From Niveispirillum sp. (GTDB lineage Bacteria; Pseudomonadota; Alphaproteobacteria; Azospirillales; Azospirillaceae): 64,000 nt of DNA. Shown piece after piece: positions 44,426 to 52,588 of the stretch (its first letter is position 1; the number at the start of each line of letters is the position of its first letter). The notes beneath the pieces were generated by a model. That model did no database searches. It had not been told where the DNA came from and saw only the letters and a program-made list of their open reading frames with translations. The stretch lies in NCBI RefSeq assembly GCF_017996735.1, contig NZ_JAGOGJ010000021.1, positions 1-64,000 of the forward strand. The letters run 5' to 3'. A program made the position numbers and the translations under genes.

Positions 44426-45226
44426 TTAGTTTTCCAGCGCCGCCTCGCGCGCCGCACGGCTCTTTTCGATGCGTCGGGCCATGAAGACCGAGACCTCGTA
44501 AAGCATCAGCAGCGGGATGGCCAGACCGACCTGGCTGATCACGTCGGGCGGCGTCAGGATGGCCGCCGCCACAAAGATGATGACGATGGCATAGCGGCGC
44601 TTGGACGCCAGACCATCGGCCGTGACCAGCCCGACCCGCGCCAGCAGGGTCAGCAGCACCGGCAACTGGAACGCCAGACCGAAGGCGAAGATCAACGCCA
44701 TGATCAGCGACAGATAGTCGGCCACCCGGGTTTCCGCCTGTACGGCCAGGGTGGTGGCCGTCGCCTCCACCTCAAAGCCCAGGAAGAATTTCAGCGCCAT
44801 GGGCATGATGAAGAAATAGACCAGCCCGGCGCCCAGGGAGAACAACACAGGCGTGGCCACCAGGAAGGGCAGGAAGGCCTTGCGCTCATGCTTGTACAGG
44901 CCAGGCGCCACAAATTTCCAGATCTGGGAGGCGATGATGGGGAAGGCCAGCATGGCGCCGGCCCAGAACGCCACCTTCACCTGGGTCAGGAAGAATTCCT
45001 GCGGGGCGGTGAAGATCATGCGCCGTTCGGACGCCTTCACGCCCAGCGCCTCCACCAATGGATGCATCAGGAACTGGTAGATATGATCGGCCACGGCAAA
45101 GCAGGCCAGGAAGGCGATGATCAGGGCGCCACCGCTCCACATCAGGCGATTGCGCAGCTCGATCAGATGTTCGAGCAGCGGCATCTTGCCCGATTCCAGC
45201 TCATCCTGTTGGGTCGGTTCGCTCAC
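44426..45226 (-). CDS. tatC: Sec-independent protein translocase TatC
   Basis: 266 residues, six membrane helices. N-terminal cytoplasmic motif MPLLEHLIELRNRLMWS and the FTAPQEFFLTQVKVAF loop are the twin-arginine signal recognition site. FFIMPMALKFFLGF and LTPPDVISQVGLAIPLLMLYE are family motifs. It overlaps tatB by 4 nt. TatC is the receptor of the twin-arginine export system for folded proteins. Confidence 0.97.
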   Translation of the reverse strand: MSEPTQQDELESGKMPLLEHLIELRNRLMWSGGALIIAFLACFAVADHIYQFLMHPLVEALGVKASERRMIFTAPQEFFLTQVKVAFWAGAMLAFPIIASQIWKFVAPGLYKHERKAFLPFLVATPVLFSLGAGLVYFFIMPMALKFFLGFEVEATATTLAVQAETRVADYLSLIMALIFAFGLAFQLPVLLTLLARVGLVTADGLASKRRYAIVIIFVAAAILTPPDVISQVGLAIPLLMLYEVSVFMARRIEKSRAAREAALEN

Positions 45227-45735
45227 GCCGTCTTATCCTTGCTGGGTTCCGTGGGCAGGGCGGGTTCAGCGTTGACGGACGCCGCGACCGCCGCCGCGGC
45301 GTCGGCATCGGGTGCGGCACCACCGGTGACCACCGGTGCCGGTGCCGTGGCGGCGCTGGCCAGATCGGCGATGTCCTCACCACTGGGGTCGGCCTTGGCC
45401 ACGGCCTGATTCTCCGCTGGCTTCGGCTGCTGGGCCGGGGTGGTGAAATCCTCCACCGCCAGGGTCTTGCGCACGCCGCCATCCGGATCGATGCTTTTTT
45501 CCAGTTCGTCCGTCAGGTTGAAGGAACGGGCCTTCTGCACCTGTTCGCGCAGTTCGTCCAGTTCCGCCTGACGCACCATGTCGTCGACATTGTTCTGAAA
45601 CTCCCGTGCCATGGAGCGGGCGCGGGCCATCCATTTGCCCAGTGTGCTCAACGCCTTGGGCAGATCTTTCGGGCCAATGACGACAAGCGCCACCACCCCG
45701 ATCACAAGCAGTTCGGACCAGCCGATATCAAACAT
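45223..45735 (-). CDS. tatB: Sec-independent protein translocase TatB
   Basis: 170 residues. One N-terminal membrane helix with the hinge (MFDIGWSELLVIGVVALVVIGPKDLPKAL), an amphipathic helix (KWMARARSMAREFQNNVDDM), then an acidic Ala/Pro-rich tail. The conserved Glu of the TatB helix (SELL) and GPKDLP hinge are present. It forms the TatBC receptor complex. Six nt separate it from tatA. Confidence 0.95.
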   Translation of the reverse strand: MFDIGWSELLVIGVVALVVIGPKDLPKALSTLGKWMARARSMAREFQNNVDDMVRQAELDELREQVQKARSFNLTDELEKSIDPDGGVRKTLAVEDFTTPAQQPKPAENQAVAKADPSGEDIADLASAATAPAPVVTGGAAPDADAAAAVAASVNAEPALPTEPSKDKTA

Positions 45736-45741
45736 GGTGCC

Positions 45742-45939
45742 TCACGCCTTCGGCGCTTCATCGGTCTTGGCGGGCGGGGGCGCGTCCGGCTCCGCCTTGG
45801 TGCCATCAGACAGGTTGGATTTGAAGTTGCGGATACCTGAACCCAGGTCACCCATCACCTTGGGCAGCTTGCCGGCGCCGAAAATGACCAGGACGATCAC
45901 CAGGATCACCAGGATCTCCCACACGCCCAAACCACCCAT
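45742..45939 (-). CDS. tatA: Sec-independent protein translocase TatA
   Basis: 65 residues from the ATG at 45939, which follows GGAG at 8 nt; an upstream in-frame extension is not supported. Sequence MGGLGVWEILVILVIVLVIFGAGKLPKVMGDLGSG is the TatA transmembrane helix, FGAGKLP hinge and start of the amphipathic helix, with a short acidic tail. TatA oligomers form the transient pore. Confidence 0.97.
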   Translation of the reverse strand: MGGLGVWEILVILVIVLVIFGAGKLPKVMGDLGSGIRNFKSNLSDGTKAEPDAPPPAKTDEAPKA

Positions 45940-46065
45940 GATTTCCACTCCGCCTGACAAGGGGACGCCAACGCCCGGACCACCGGAAAGGCGCGGGATC
46001 ATGGCAGAAAGCCCCGGTGGCCGCAATGCGGCCGGGTAACATGCCAACCCCGACGGGGAAACGCG

Positions 46066-47160
46066 TTACCCCTTTGCAAACACGAAGGCCTGTCGCGGTT
46101 CCAGCGTTACACTGACATGGCTGCCATCTTCGGGCAGGAAATGGCCCGGGGCGCGGGCATGCAGGTGGTGCGGCACCCCGTCGCGGTCCAGCACCCGCAG
46201 ATGGATCAGGCTGGTCCGGCCCAGCAGGCGGGATGCCTCCACCCGTGCCAGATTGGGCACACCCGTCACATCGCCATCGGCCGCCATGGTCAGGCGCAGC
46301 GCCTCCGGCCGGATCAGCACATCGACCGCCGTACCCTCATCCAGATGCGGCACCGTCAGGCAGCCCACCGGCGTATCGACCCGCGAATGATGCACCCGGC
46401 CCGACAACTGGTTCACCTCGCCAAAGAAGCTGGCGGCGAAGGCGTCGGCGGGCTTGGTATATAGCGTCGTCGGCGATCCCACCTGCACCAGCTTGCCATC
46501 GCGCAGCAGGGCGATCCGGTCGGCCAGGAACATGGCTTCCTCCGGATCATGGGTGACGATCATGGTGGCGGCACCGCTGCGCTTCAGCACATGCAGCGTC
46601 TCGTCCCGCACGGTTTCGCGCAGGCGCGTATCCAGGCCGGAGAAGGGCTCATCCAGCAGCAAAACCGCTGGACGCGGCGCCATGGCGCGGGCCAGGGCCA
46701 CACGCTGCTGCTGCCCACCCGACAGGGCATGGGGGAAGGAACGGACAAAGCCTTCCATGCCCACCTGTTCCAGGGCGGCCATCGCCCGTTCGTCGCGTTC
46801 CACTGCCGGCAGGCGGTTCAGGCCGAAGCGCACATTGTCCAGCACGTTCAGATGCGGGAACAGGGCATAATCCTGGAACACCAGACCGATGCCGCGCCGT
46901 TCCGGCGGCAGGGAGGCGCCGGGCTGGGCGATGGTCTGCCCGGCGATGGCGACAGTACCCTGCTGAATCGTCTCCAGCCCGGCGGCGAGGCGCAGCAATG
47001 TGGATTTGCCACAGCCGGACGGTCCCACCAGACAGACGATCTCCCCCGGAGCAACCGACAGGGAGACGTCGTTCAGCGCCCGCTTGGCACCGTAATGATG
47101 GCTGACATGGTCCAGCGACAAGGAGGGCAGGGGCCGGGCAGCCTGACGCGGGATTGCCAT
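46066..47160 (-). CDS. ABC transporter ATP-binding protein (Fbp/Pot-type importer, TOBE domain)
   Basis: 364 residues from the ATG at 47160; in-frame starts up to 47319 are possible but add an unrelated extension. Walker [11 protein letters not shown]-loop VFQDYALFP, signature [15 protein letters not shown], Walker [12 protein letters not shown], switch [15 protein letters not shown]. The C-terminal TOBE region ([23 protein letters not shown]) places it with iron(III), polyamine and similar importers. No permease or binding protein is adjacent, so it is an orphan ATPase whose partners lie elsewhere. Confidence 0.88.
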   Translation of the reverse strand: MAIPRQAARPLPSLSLDHVSHHYGAKRALNDVSLSVAPGEIVCLVGPSGCGKSTLLRLAAGLETIQQGTVAIAGQTIAQPGASLPPERRGIGLVFQDYALFPHLNVLDNVRFGLNRLPAVERDERAMAALEQVGMEGFVRSFPHALSGGQQQRVALARAMAPRPAVLLLDEPFSGLDTRLRETVRDETLHVLKRSGAATMIVTHDPEEAMFLADRIALLRDGKLVQVGSPTTLYTKPADAFAASFFGEVNQLSGRVHHSRVDTPVGCLTVPHLDEGTAVDVLIRPEALRLTMAADGDVTGVPNLARVEASRLLGRTSLIHLRVLDRDGVPHHLHARAPGHFLPEDGSHVSVTLEPRQAFVFAKG

Positions 47161-47358
47161 GTCCAGCGGCGGGGACCGTCCGGACGACCGGTCCGGGGGG
47201 CAGCCAGCCGCCCCGTCATCCCCGCGCCGCAGGTCCATGCGCCTATGATCGCTGATCGTCGCATCCATCTTGGCCGACGCCTTCCACCTTGTCCGCGGCC
47301 CGCCGGCCGCACCATGCATCCATACTTAGGATGCCACCCGATCCTTTGCAAACCGTTA

Positions 47359-47757
47359 TTAGTCGCGTATCGGGCATGCGACCATCCGCACCGGTCCCTC
47401 GACCGGCCCGCCCAGCCAGTCATGCAGGCTGGCACAACGCTTCTGCGCGCAGATCACGTGGTCGCCGGCATGATTGCTGGCCGCCAGGGTCAGGTCGGGC
47501 AGGGGCGGCAGGACGGGATGACCGACCCACCAGCCATCGATCAGCTTTGCGTCGGGGGCGGGTTCCATGCCCACCCCGCTGCCCTTGACCCGCGACCGTT
47601 CCAGGATCAGCCCTTCGCCCGTGATCCGGTAATCCTCCTGCCATTCGACCTTTTCGATGGAATGGGTCCAGGACAGGGTGAAATGATCGGCCGGCACCCG
47701 CACAGCCGGCTGGCCGCCCGCAATCAGGCAGAGGACAAGGGCTGTCGCACCCGCCAT
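47359..47757 (-). CDS. DUF1850 domain protein, TRAP-associated
   Basis: 132 residues. N-terminal hydrophobic signal (TALVLCLIAGG), then the DUF1850 core FTLSWTHSIEKVEWQEDYRITGEGLILERSRVKGSGVGM (47532-47681) ending in a segment with three cysteines (VICAQKRCASLHDW, MVACPI). Its ATG shares one base with the stop codon of the TRAP permease, so translation is coupled. DUF1850 proteins accompany TAXI-type TRAP transporters almost exclusively; their role is not known. Confidence 0.85.
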   Translation of the reverse strand: MAGATALVLCLIAGGQPAVRVPADHFTLSWTHSIEKVEWQEDYRITGEGLILERSRVKGSGVGMEPAPDAKLIDGWWVGHPVLPPLPDLTLAASNHAGDHVICAQKRCASLHDWLGGPVEGPVRMVACPIRD

Positions 47758-49850
47758 CAGACCGGCGCCAGACGGCGGCCGCGCAATATCTGTCGGCCCA
47801 GGAACAGGGCCGACAGGACAAACCCCGCCTCATCCGTCAACGGCATGGCCAGGACCAGCAGCACCGCCGCCGTCAAAGCCCAGGCCAGTTCCCAGAATTT
47901 CAGCTTCGTCTTGTAATGGCCGATGGTGACGATGCCCAGCATGCCAATGCCGACCAGCGCCTTGACCACCATATAGGCCGTGTCCAGCCAGTCACCCGTT
48001 TGCAGCATCAGGGCCGGGTCGAACACGGCCATGAAGGGCACCAGATAACCCGCGACCCCGATACGGGTGGCCAGCCAGGCGATCTCCATATGTCCGGCCC
48101 GCGCGATGGGCGATGCCGCCAGGGCGGCCAGCGCCACAGGCGGCGTCAGGTCGGCCATGATGCCGAAATAGAAGCAGAACATATGGCTGACGATCAGCGG
48201 CACGCCCAGTTGCTGCAGCGCCGGTGCCGCGATGGAAGCGGTGATGATGTAATTGGCCGTGGTCGGCAGGCCGGTGCCCAGGATGATGCAGGCCATCATG
48301 GTCAGGACCAGGGCCAGCAACAGATTGCCGCCCGACAGGTCGACAATGATGCCGGCCAGCCCGGAGGCCAGCCCCGTCAGGGTCAGCATGCCGATCAGGA
48401 TGCCGACCAGGGCACAGGCGATACTCACCGCCACCGCCGCCCGCGCCCCATCGGCCAGCGCATCGGTCAGCGCCCGCAGCAGATCACGGCCCGACCGGAA
48501 CAGCAAACAGGGCAGGGCCAGCAAGGCGATGACCACCATGGCCATCTGTTCGGTCCGCAGTCCCAGTTGCGTCAGGCCCCAGGCACCCAGGCCCAGCCCC
48601 AGCCAGAAGGCCACACGCAGCGCCACCGGCCCCACCTGCGCCACCAGGGCCAGGCCCATCATCAGCACGACCGTGCCGGCAATGCCAACCACCCCCGCGA
48701 ACAGGGGCGTGCGGCCTGACAGAAGCAGCGTCACCAGCGCCACCAGCGGCAGCAGCAGATGCCAGCCCCGACGCAGCGATGGCCAGAGCTTGGGGCACTC
48801 ACTTTCCGGCAGTCCGCGCAGGCCCGCGCGCTCCGCCTCCAGATGCGCCATCCAATAGGCTGAGGCGAAATAGAGCACGGCCGGAATGGCCGCCGCCTTG
48901 CACACCTCCAGATAGGAGATGCCCAGCGTTTCCGCCATGATGAAGGCGGCGGCCCCCATGACAGGCGGCATGATCTGCCCGCCCATGCTGGCCGTCGCTT
49001 CCAGCGCACCCGCGAATTTCGCGGAATAGCCGAAACGCTTCATCATGGGGATGGTGAACTGGCCCGTGGTCAGGACATTGGCCACGCCGGAGCCGTTGAC
49101 CATGCCCATGAAGCCGGACGACACCACCGACACTTTCGCCGCCCCGCCCAGCCGCCTTCCGACCAGCGCCATGGACAGGTCGTTGAAAAGCTGGATGACA
49201 CCCGCCTTTTCCAAAAACGCCCCGAACAGGATGAACAGGAAAATGAAGGTGGAGGAGACAAAGGTCGGCGTGCCGTAGATGCCCTCTGTCGAGAAATGGA
49301 GCTGTTCGATCACCTGATCCAGATCGTAACCGCGATGGGCCAGAAGGTCGGGCATATATTGACCGAACATCGCATACGGAATGAAGATCAGGCAGAGCAG
49401 CGGCAGGCCCCAGCCCATGATGCGCCGCGCCGCCTCCGCCACCAGCAGGGTGTTCAGCGCCCCGACCCAGAGATCCAGATCGGTGGGGGTCCCCGATCGC
49501 AGAATCAGGTCATGTTCGAACACCCAGTGGTACAGGCCCAGCAGGAAGGACAGCCCGCCCAGGAACCAGTCGTAAACCGGCACCCGTTCCCGCCTGCCGC
49601 CATCGCGCGCGCCGATCAGCAGGAAAGCCATCAGCAGCAGAAACCCGACATGCACCGACCGCACCACCAGACTGGACAGCGGGTTGAACGTAGCCGTCCA
49701 AAGCTGAAACAGCGCAAAGGCGACGCCGATGGCGAAAATGACGCGGCGATCGCCGGCGGTCAGCCGGGTGATGGCAGAAGTCGGATCATCCTTTTCCACC
49801 GCGCGGCGGACGGCATCCTCGTCGATCACGGGGATGGGAGCATTTGTCAT
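47757..49850 (-). CDS. TRAP transporter fused permease subunit (DctQ-DctM type)
   Basis: 697 residues with about 18 hydrophobic segments: four at the N terminus equal the small Q subunit, the rest the large M subunit. Motifs PTFVSSTFIFLFILFGAFLEKAG, GMVNGSGVANVLTTGQFTIPMMKR, GGQIMPPVMGAAAFIMAETLG and LGTGLPTTANYIITA are typical of the 4TM/12TM fused TRAP permeases. It is an ion-driven secondary importer dependent on the TAXI receptor encoded just upstream. Confidence 0.95.
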   Translation of the reverse strand: MTNAPIPVIDEDAVRRAVEKDDPTSAITRLTAGDRRVIFAIGVAFALFQLWTATFNPLSSLVVRSVHVGFLLLMAFLLIGARDGGRRERVPVYDWFLGGLSFLLGLYHWVFEHDLILRSGTPTDLDLWVGALNTLLVAEAARRIMGWGLPLLCLIFIPYAMFGQYMPDLLAHRGYDLDQVIEQLHFSTEGIYGTPTFVSSTFIFLFILFGAFLEKAGVIQLFNDLSMALVGRRLGGAAKVSVVSSGFMGMVNGSGVANVLTTGQFTIPMMKRFGYSAKFAGALEATASMGGQIMPPVMGAAAFIMAETLGISYLEVCKAAAIPAVLYFASAYWMAHLEAERAGLRGLPESECPKLWPSLRRGWHLLLPLVALVTLLLSGRTPLFAGVVGIAGTVVLMMGLALVAQVGPVALRVAFWLGLGLGAWGLTQLGLRTEQMAMVVIALLALPCLLFRSGRDLLRALTDALADGARAAVAVSIACALVGILIGMLTLTGLASGLAGIIVDLSGGNLLLALVLTMMACIILGTGLPTTANYIITASIAAPALQQLGVPLIVSHMFCFYFGIMADLTPPVALAALAASPIARAGHMEIAWLATRIGVAGYLVPFMAVFDPALMLQTGDWLDTAYMVVKALVGIGMLGIVTIGHYKTKLKFWELAWALTAAVLLVLAMPLTDEAGFVLSALFLGRQILRGRRLAPV

Positions 49851-49891
49851 GGAGGGGCCTCGTTATCGCCAGCGACGTTCAACAAGACCGG

Positions 49892-50863
49892 TCAGAGAAT
49901 CCCTTTCTCCTTATAGAAGCGCCGGGCACCCGGATGCAGGGGGGCGAATTCCGTGGCGGCATCCTTGGACAGGGCGATCTGCTTGGCCGCCGCATGCGCC
50001 GATTGCATCGCCTCCAGATTCTCAAACATCAGTCTGGTCATCTGGTACGCAGCCTCTTCCGGCAGACCGTCATGCGTGGCCAGCGCGTTGCCGGTCACCA
50101 CGGTGGGTACATCGGCATCCTGGCCCTTATAGGTGTTGGCGGGGATCAGGGCGGAGCGGTAGACCACTTCGCCGATACGGGAAACGGTTTCTGCCGGCAC
50201 GGGGATCACCGTGATGTCGATGGAACTGGCCAGATCGCGCAGCGAGGCGACGCCAAGCCCCGCCGACTGCAATGTCGCGTCCAACTGCTGGTTCTTCATC
50301 AGATCCACGCTTTCGGCGAAGGGCAGATACTCCACCTTGGCAAAGTCGTCATAGGTCAGGCCGGCCGCCTTCACAACCGCGCGGGCGTTCAGTTCGGTGC
50401 CGGATTTTGGCGCCCCCACCGACACACGTTTGCCCTTCAGATCGGCCAGGCTCTTCACCCCCGAGACCTTCGATGCCACGATCTGGATATAGTTGGGGTA
50501 GATCACGGCCAGGGTGCGCAGCTTGTCCAGCGGCTTGTTGAACCCCACCTCCGCATCGCCACGCACGGCCTGGACCAGGGTGTCCGTCTGGGTAAAGGCC
50601 AGTTCGCCGCGCCCCGCCTGCAAAAGGTTCAGGTTTTCGGCCGACGCCTTGGTGGCCTGCACGCTGAACTTCGTCTCCGGCATGGCCCTGCCATAGATCT
50701 GCGACAGGGCCACGCCCAGCGGGTAATAGACGCCGCTGGTACCCCCGGTCAGGATGGTGATGAAGCGGGGCGCCTGTGCCAGGGCCGGCAGGGCGCCGCC
50801 CAGGGTCGCGGCGGCCGTGCCAAGCCCGAGAAGACCGAATTGACGCCGATCCATCATCACCAT
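49892..50863 (-). CDS. TAXI family TRAP transporter solute-binding protein
   Basis: 323 residues, ATG 50863 after GGGAGGA. Twin-arginine-like signal (DRRQFGLLGLGTAAATLGGALPALA), then the TAXI core: ITILTGGTSGVYYPLGVALSQIY, ATKASAENLNLLQAGRGELAFTQTDT, LKGKRVSVGAPKSGTELNARAV. It captures the substrate in the periplasm and hands it to the fused permease. Ligands of related TAXI proteins include dicarboxylates and glutamate, but none can be assigned here. It is divergent from the coxG gene. Confidence 0.94.
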   Translation of the reverse strand: MVMMDRRQFGLLGLGTAAATLGGALPALAQAPRFITILTGGTSGVYYPLGVALSQIYGRAMPETKFSVQATKASAENLNLLQAGRGELAFTQTDTLVQAVRGDAEVGFNKPLDKLRTLAVIYPNYIQIVASKVSGVKSLADLKGKRVSVGAPKSGTELNARAVVKAAGLTYDDFAKVEYLPFAESVDLMKNQQLDATLQSAGLGVASLRDLASSIDITVIPVPAETVSRIGEVVYRSALIPANTYKGQDADVPTVVTGNALATHDGLPEEAAYQMTRLMFENLEAMQSAHAAAKQIALSKDAATEFAPLHPGARRFYKEKGIL

Positions 50864-51051
50864 GACCCATCCTCCCGATTGTTGTTGCTGCCCGCTACCG
50901 GGCGCGGGGGCTGTCCAGGGCCCCCATGGTTAATGATTGATCTTTCAGAAAATCAGGTCGCCGCGCAACCATGCTTCATGGCGGATTTTCCTTTTACCGC
51001 GTCTTTGTGGCAGGGTGCGTTGCAAGGTTTGAATTTTGTGGGATCTGATCC
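50864..51051. promoter_or_regulatory. divergent control region between the TAXI-TRAP operon and coxG
   Basis: 188 bp containing a G-rich dyad (GGGGGC/GCCCCC, about 50911-50930), a perfect CCATG-CTT-CATGG dyad near 50979-50991 and AT-rich blocks (50930-50960, 51015-51040) suitable for promoters in both directions. Individual promoter elements could not be assigned with confidence. Confidence 0.4.
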
Positions 51052-51501
51052 ATGGATATGGAAGGCGAATACGCCATCCCGGCGCCGCGCGCCCGTGTGT
51101 GGGACGCACTGAACGACGCTGCCATCCTGCGGCTGTGCATTCCCGGATGCGAGGAACTGGAAAAACTGTCCGACACCGAACTGACCGCCAGGCTGAAGCT
51201 GAAGATCGGTCCGGTCAGCGCCAAATTTTCCGGCAAGGTCACCCTGTCGGAGATCGACGCGCCCAATGGTTATCGCATCACCGGCGAGGGGCAGGGCGGG
51301 GCGGCCGGTTTTGGCAAGGGCGGGGCCATCGTATTTCTGACCGATGCGCCCGACGGTGGCACCATGTTGCGGTACAAGGCCGAGGCCATTGTGGGCGGCA
51401 AGCTGGCGCAACTGGGTGCCCGCCTGATCCAGGGGACGGCCGCCAAGCTGGCCGATGAATTCTTCGCCGCCTTCGCCAGGACCGTTGGGGAGGGGCCGTG
51501 A
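51052..51501 (+). CDS. CoxG-like SRPBCC protein (carbon monoxide dehydrogenase subunit G family)
   Basis: 149 residues. The sequence MDMEGEYAIPAPRARVWDALND, LCIPGCEELEKLSDTELTARLKLKIGPVSAKFSG and LIQGTAAKLADEFFAAF is the CoxG/CO-dehydrogenase-G family. Members bind lipophilic quinones or anchor xanthine-oxidase-type molybdoenzymes to the membrane. The C-terminal tail seen in longer CoxG proteins is missing. It begins a four-gene set for molybdoenzyme maturation. Confidence 0.9.
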   Translation: MDMEGEYAIPAPRARVWDALNDAAILRLCIPGCEELEKLSDTELTARLKLKIGPVSAKFSGKVTLSEIDAPNGYRITGEGQGGAAGFGKGGAIVFLTDAPDGGTMLRYKAEAIVGGKLAQLGARLIQGTAAKLADEFFAAFARTVGEGP

Positions 51502-51552
51502 CATCCGGCCCCCGCACGCCCATCTGTTGTTTTTCCCATCCAGGTATTCCGC

Positions 51553-51879
51553 ATGATGCGTGACGATAACGAAGCCATCCTGTCCCAGGCCGCGCGCTGG
51601 CGCGCCGAGGGGGTCGGCGTGGCTCTGGCCCATGTCATCGCCACCTGGGGTTCCGCCCCGCGACCTGTCGGCAGCCTGATGGCCGTGTCGGCCACGGGTG
51701 CCATGGCCGGGTCGGTGTCGGGCGGCTGTGTGGAGGGGGCCGTGGCGCTGGAGGCCGCGAAAGTCCTGGCCGAGGGTGAGCCCCGGTTCCTGTCCTTTGG
51801 CATCAGCAATGAAATGGCCTGGGAAGTGGGGCTGGCCTGCGGCGGCAAGCTGGAAATCTATGTGGAGCCCATCCAATGA
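51553..51879 (+). CDS. XdhC family protein, N-terminal (XdhC-CoxI) domain
   Basis: 108 residues containing only the XdhC_CoxI domain: VIATWGSAPRPVGSLMAVS, AGSVSGGCVEGAVALEA (conserved cysteine) and FGISNEMAWEVGLACGGKLEIYVEP. XdhC proteins sulfurate or insert the molybdenum cofactor into xanthine-dehydrogenase-family enzymes. The Rossmann half is encoded by the next gene, overlapping by 4 nt (ATGA), so the usual single protein is split. Confidence 0.9.
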   Translation: MMRDDNEAILSQAARWRAEGVGVALAHVIATWGSAPRPVGSLMAVSATGAMAGSVSGGCVEGAVALEAAKVLAEGEPRFLSFGISNEMAWEVGLACGGKLEIYVEPIQ

Positions 51880-52586
51880 AGGCGCGGATTTTCGACGCGC
51901 TGCGCGCCGCCCTGGCCGAACGCCGGGCCGTGGCCCTGGTCACCGATCTGGGGTCGGGCCTGCAGACCCTGGTGGATGCCGAGGGGCGGCAGCAGGGGGA
52001 TGCGGGTCTGGAGGATGAATTCCTGCCGCAGGTGGTGGAGGCCATCCGCCAGGACCGGCGCGGCATCGTGGAATTCTATGACGGGCGGTTCTTCATCAAT
52101 GTCCACCCGCCCGCCAACCGCCTGCTGATCGTCGGTGCCGTACATCTGGCCCAGGCGCTGGTGCCGGCCGCCCGTCTGGCCGGGTTTGATGTCAGTGTGA
52201 TCGATCCGCGCACGGCCTTCGCCACGCCGGAACGGTTCCCAGAGACCGACCTGATCACCGAATGGCCGGATGAGGCGCTGGAGAGGCTGCGCCCGGACGC
52301 GCGCACGGCTGTTGTCGCCCTGACCCATGATCCGAAATTCGATGATCCGACCCTGACGGCGGCCCTTTCCAGCGATGCCTTCTATGTCGGGGTGCTGGGC
52401 GGGCGGAAGAACCAGGCGGCGCGGCTGGAAAGGCTGCGTGCCCAGGGTGTGCCGGCGGAACAACTGGCCCGCATTCATGGGCCGGTCGGGCTGGACATAG
52501 GGGCCGTCAGCCCGGCGGAAATCGCCGTTGCCATCCTGGCCGATATCATACTGGCCCTGCGCGGCCCCAAATGGAAGGCCGGCTGA
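51876..52586 (+). CDS. XdhC family protein, C-terminal (Rossmann) part
   Basis: 236 residues. A short remnant of the XdhC_CoxI-type domain is followed by the XdhC Rossmann domain: RLLIVGAVHLAQALVPAARLAGFDVSVIDPR, ALTHDPKFDDPTLTAALSSDAFYVGVLGGRKNQAARLERL (52318-52437) and HGPVGLDIGAVSPAEIAVAILADI. Translationally coupled to the N-terminal part. Together they would form the cofactor chaperone for a molybdenum hydroxylase. Confidence 0.92.
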   Translation: MKARIFDALRAALAERRAVALVTDLGSGLQTLVDAEGRQQGDAGLEDEFLPQVVEAIRQDRRGIVEFYDGRFFINVHPPANRLLIVGAVHLAQALVPAARLAGFDVSVIDPRTAFATPERFPETDLITEWPDEALERLRPDARTAVVALTHDPKFDDPTLTAALSSDAFYVGVLGGRKNQAARLERLRAQGVPAEQLARIHGPVGLDIGAVSPAEIAVAILADIILALRGPKWKAG

Positions 52587-52588
52587 GC

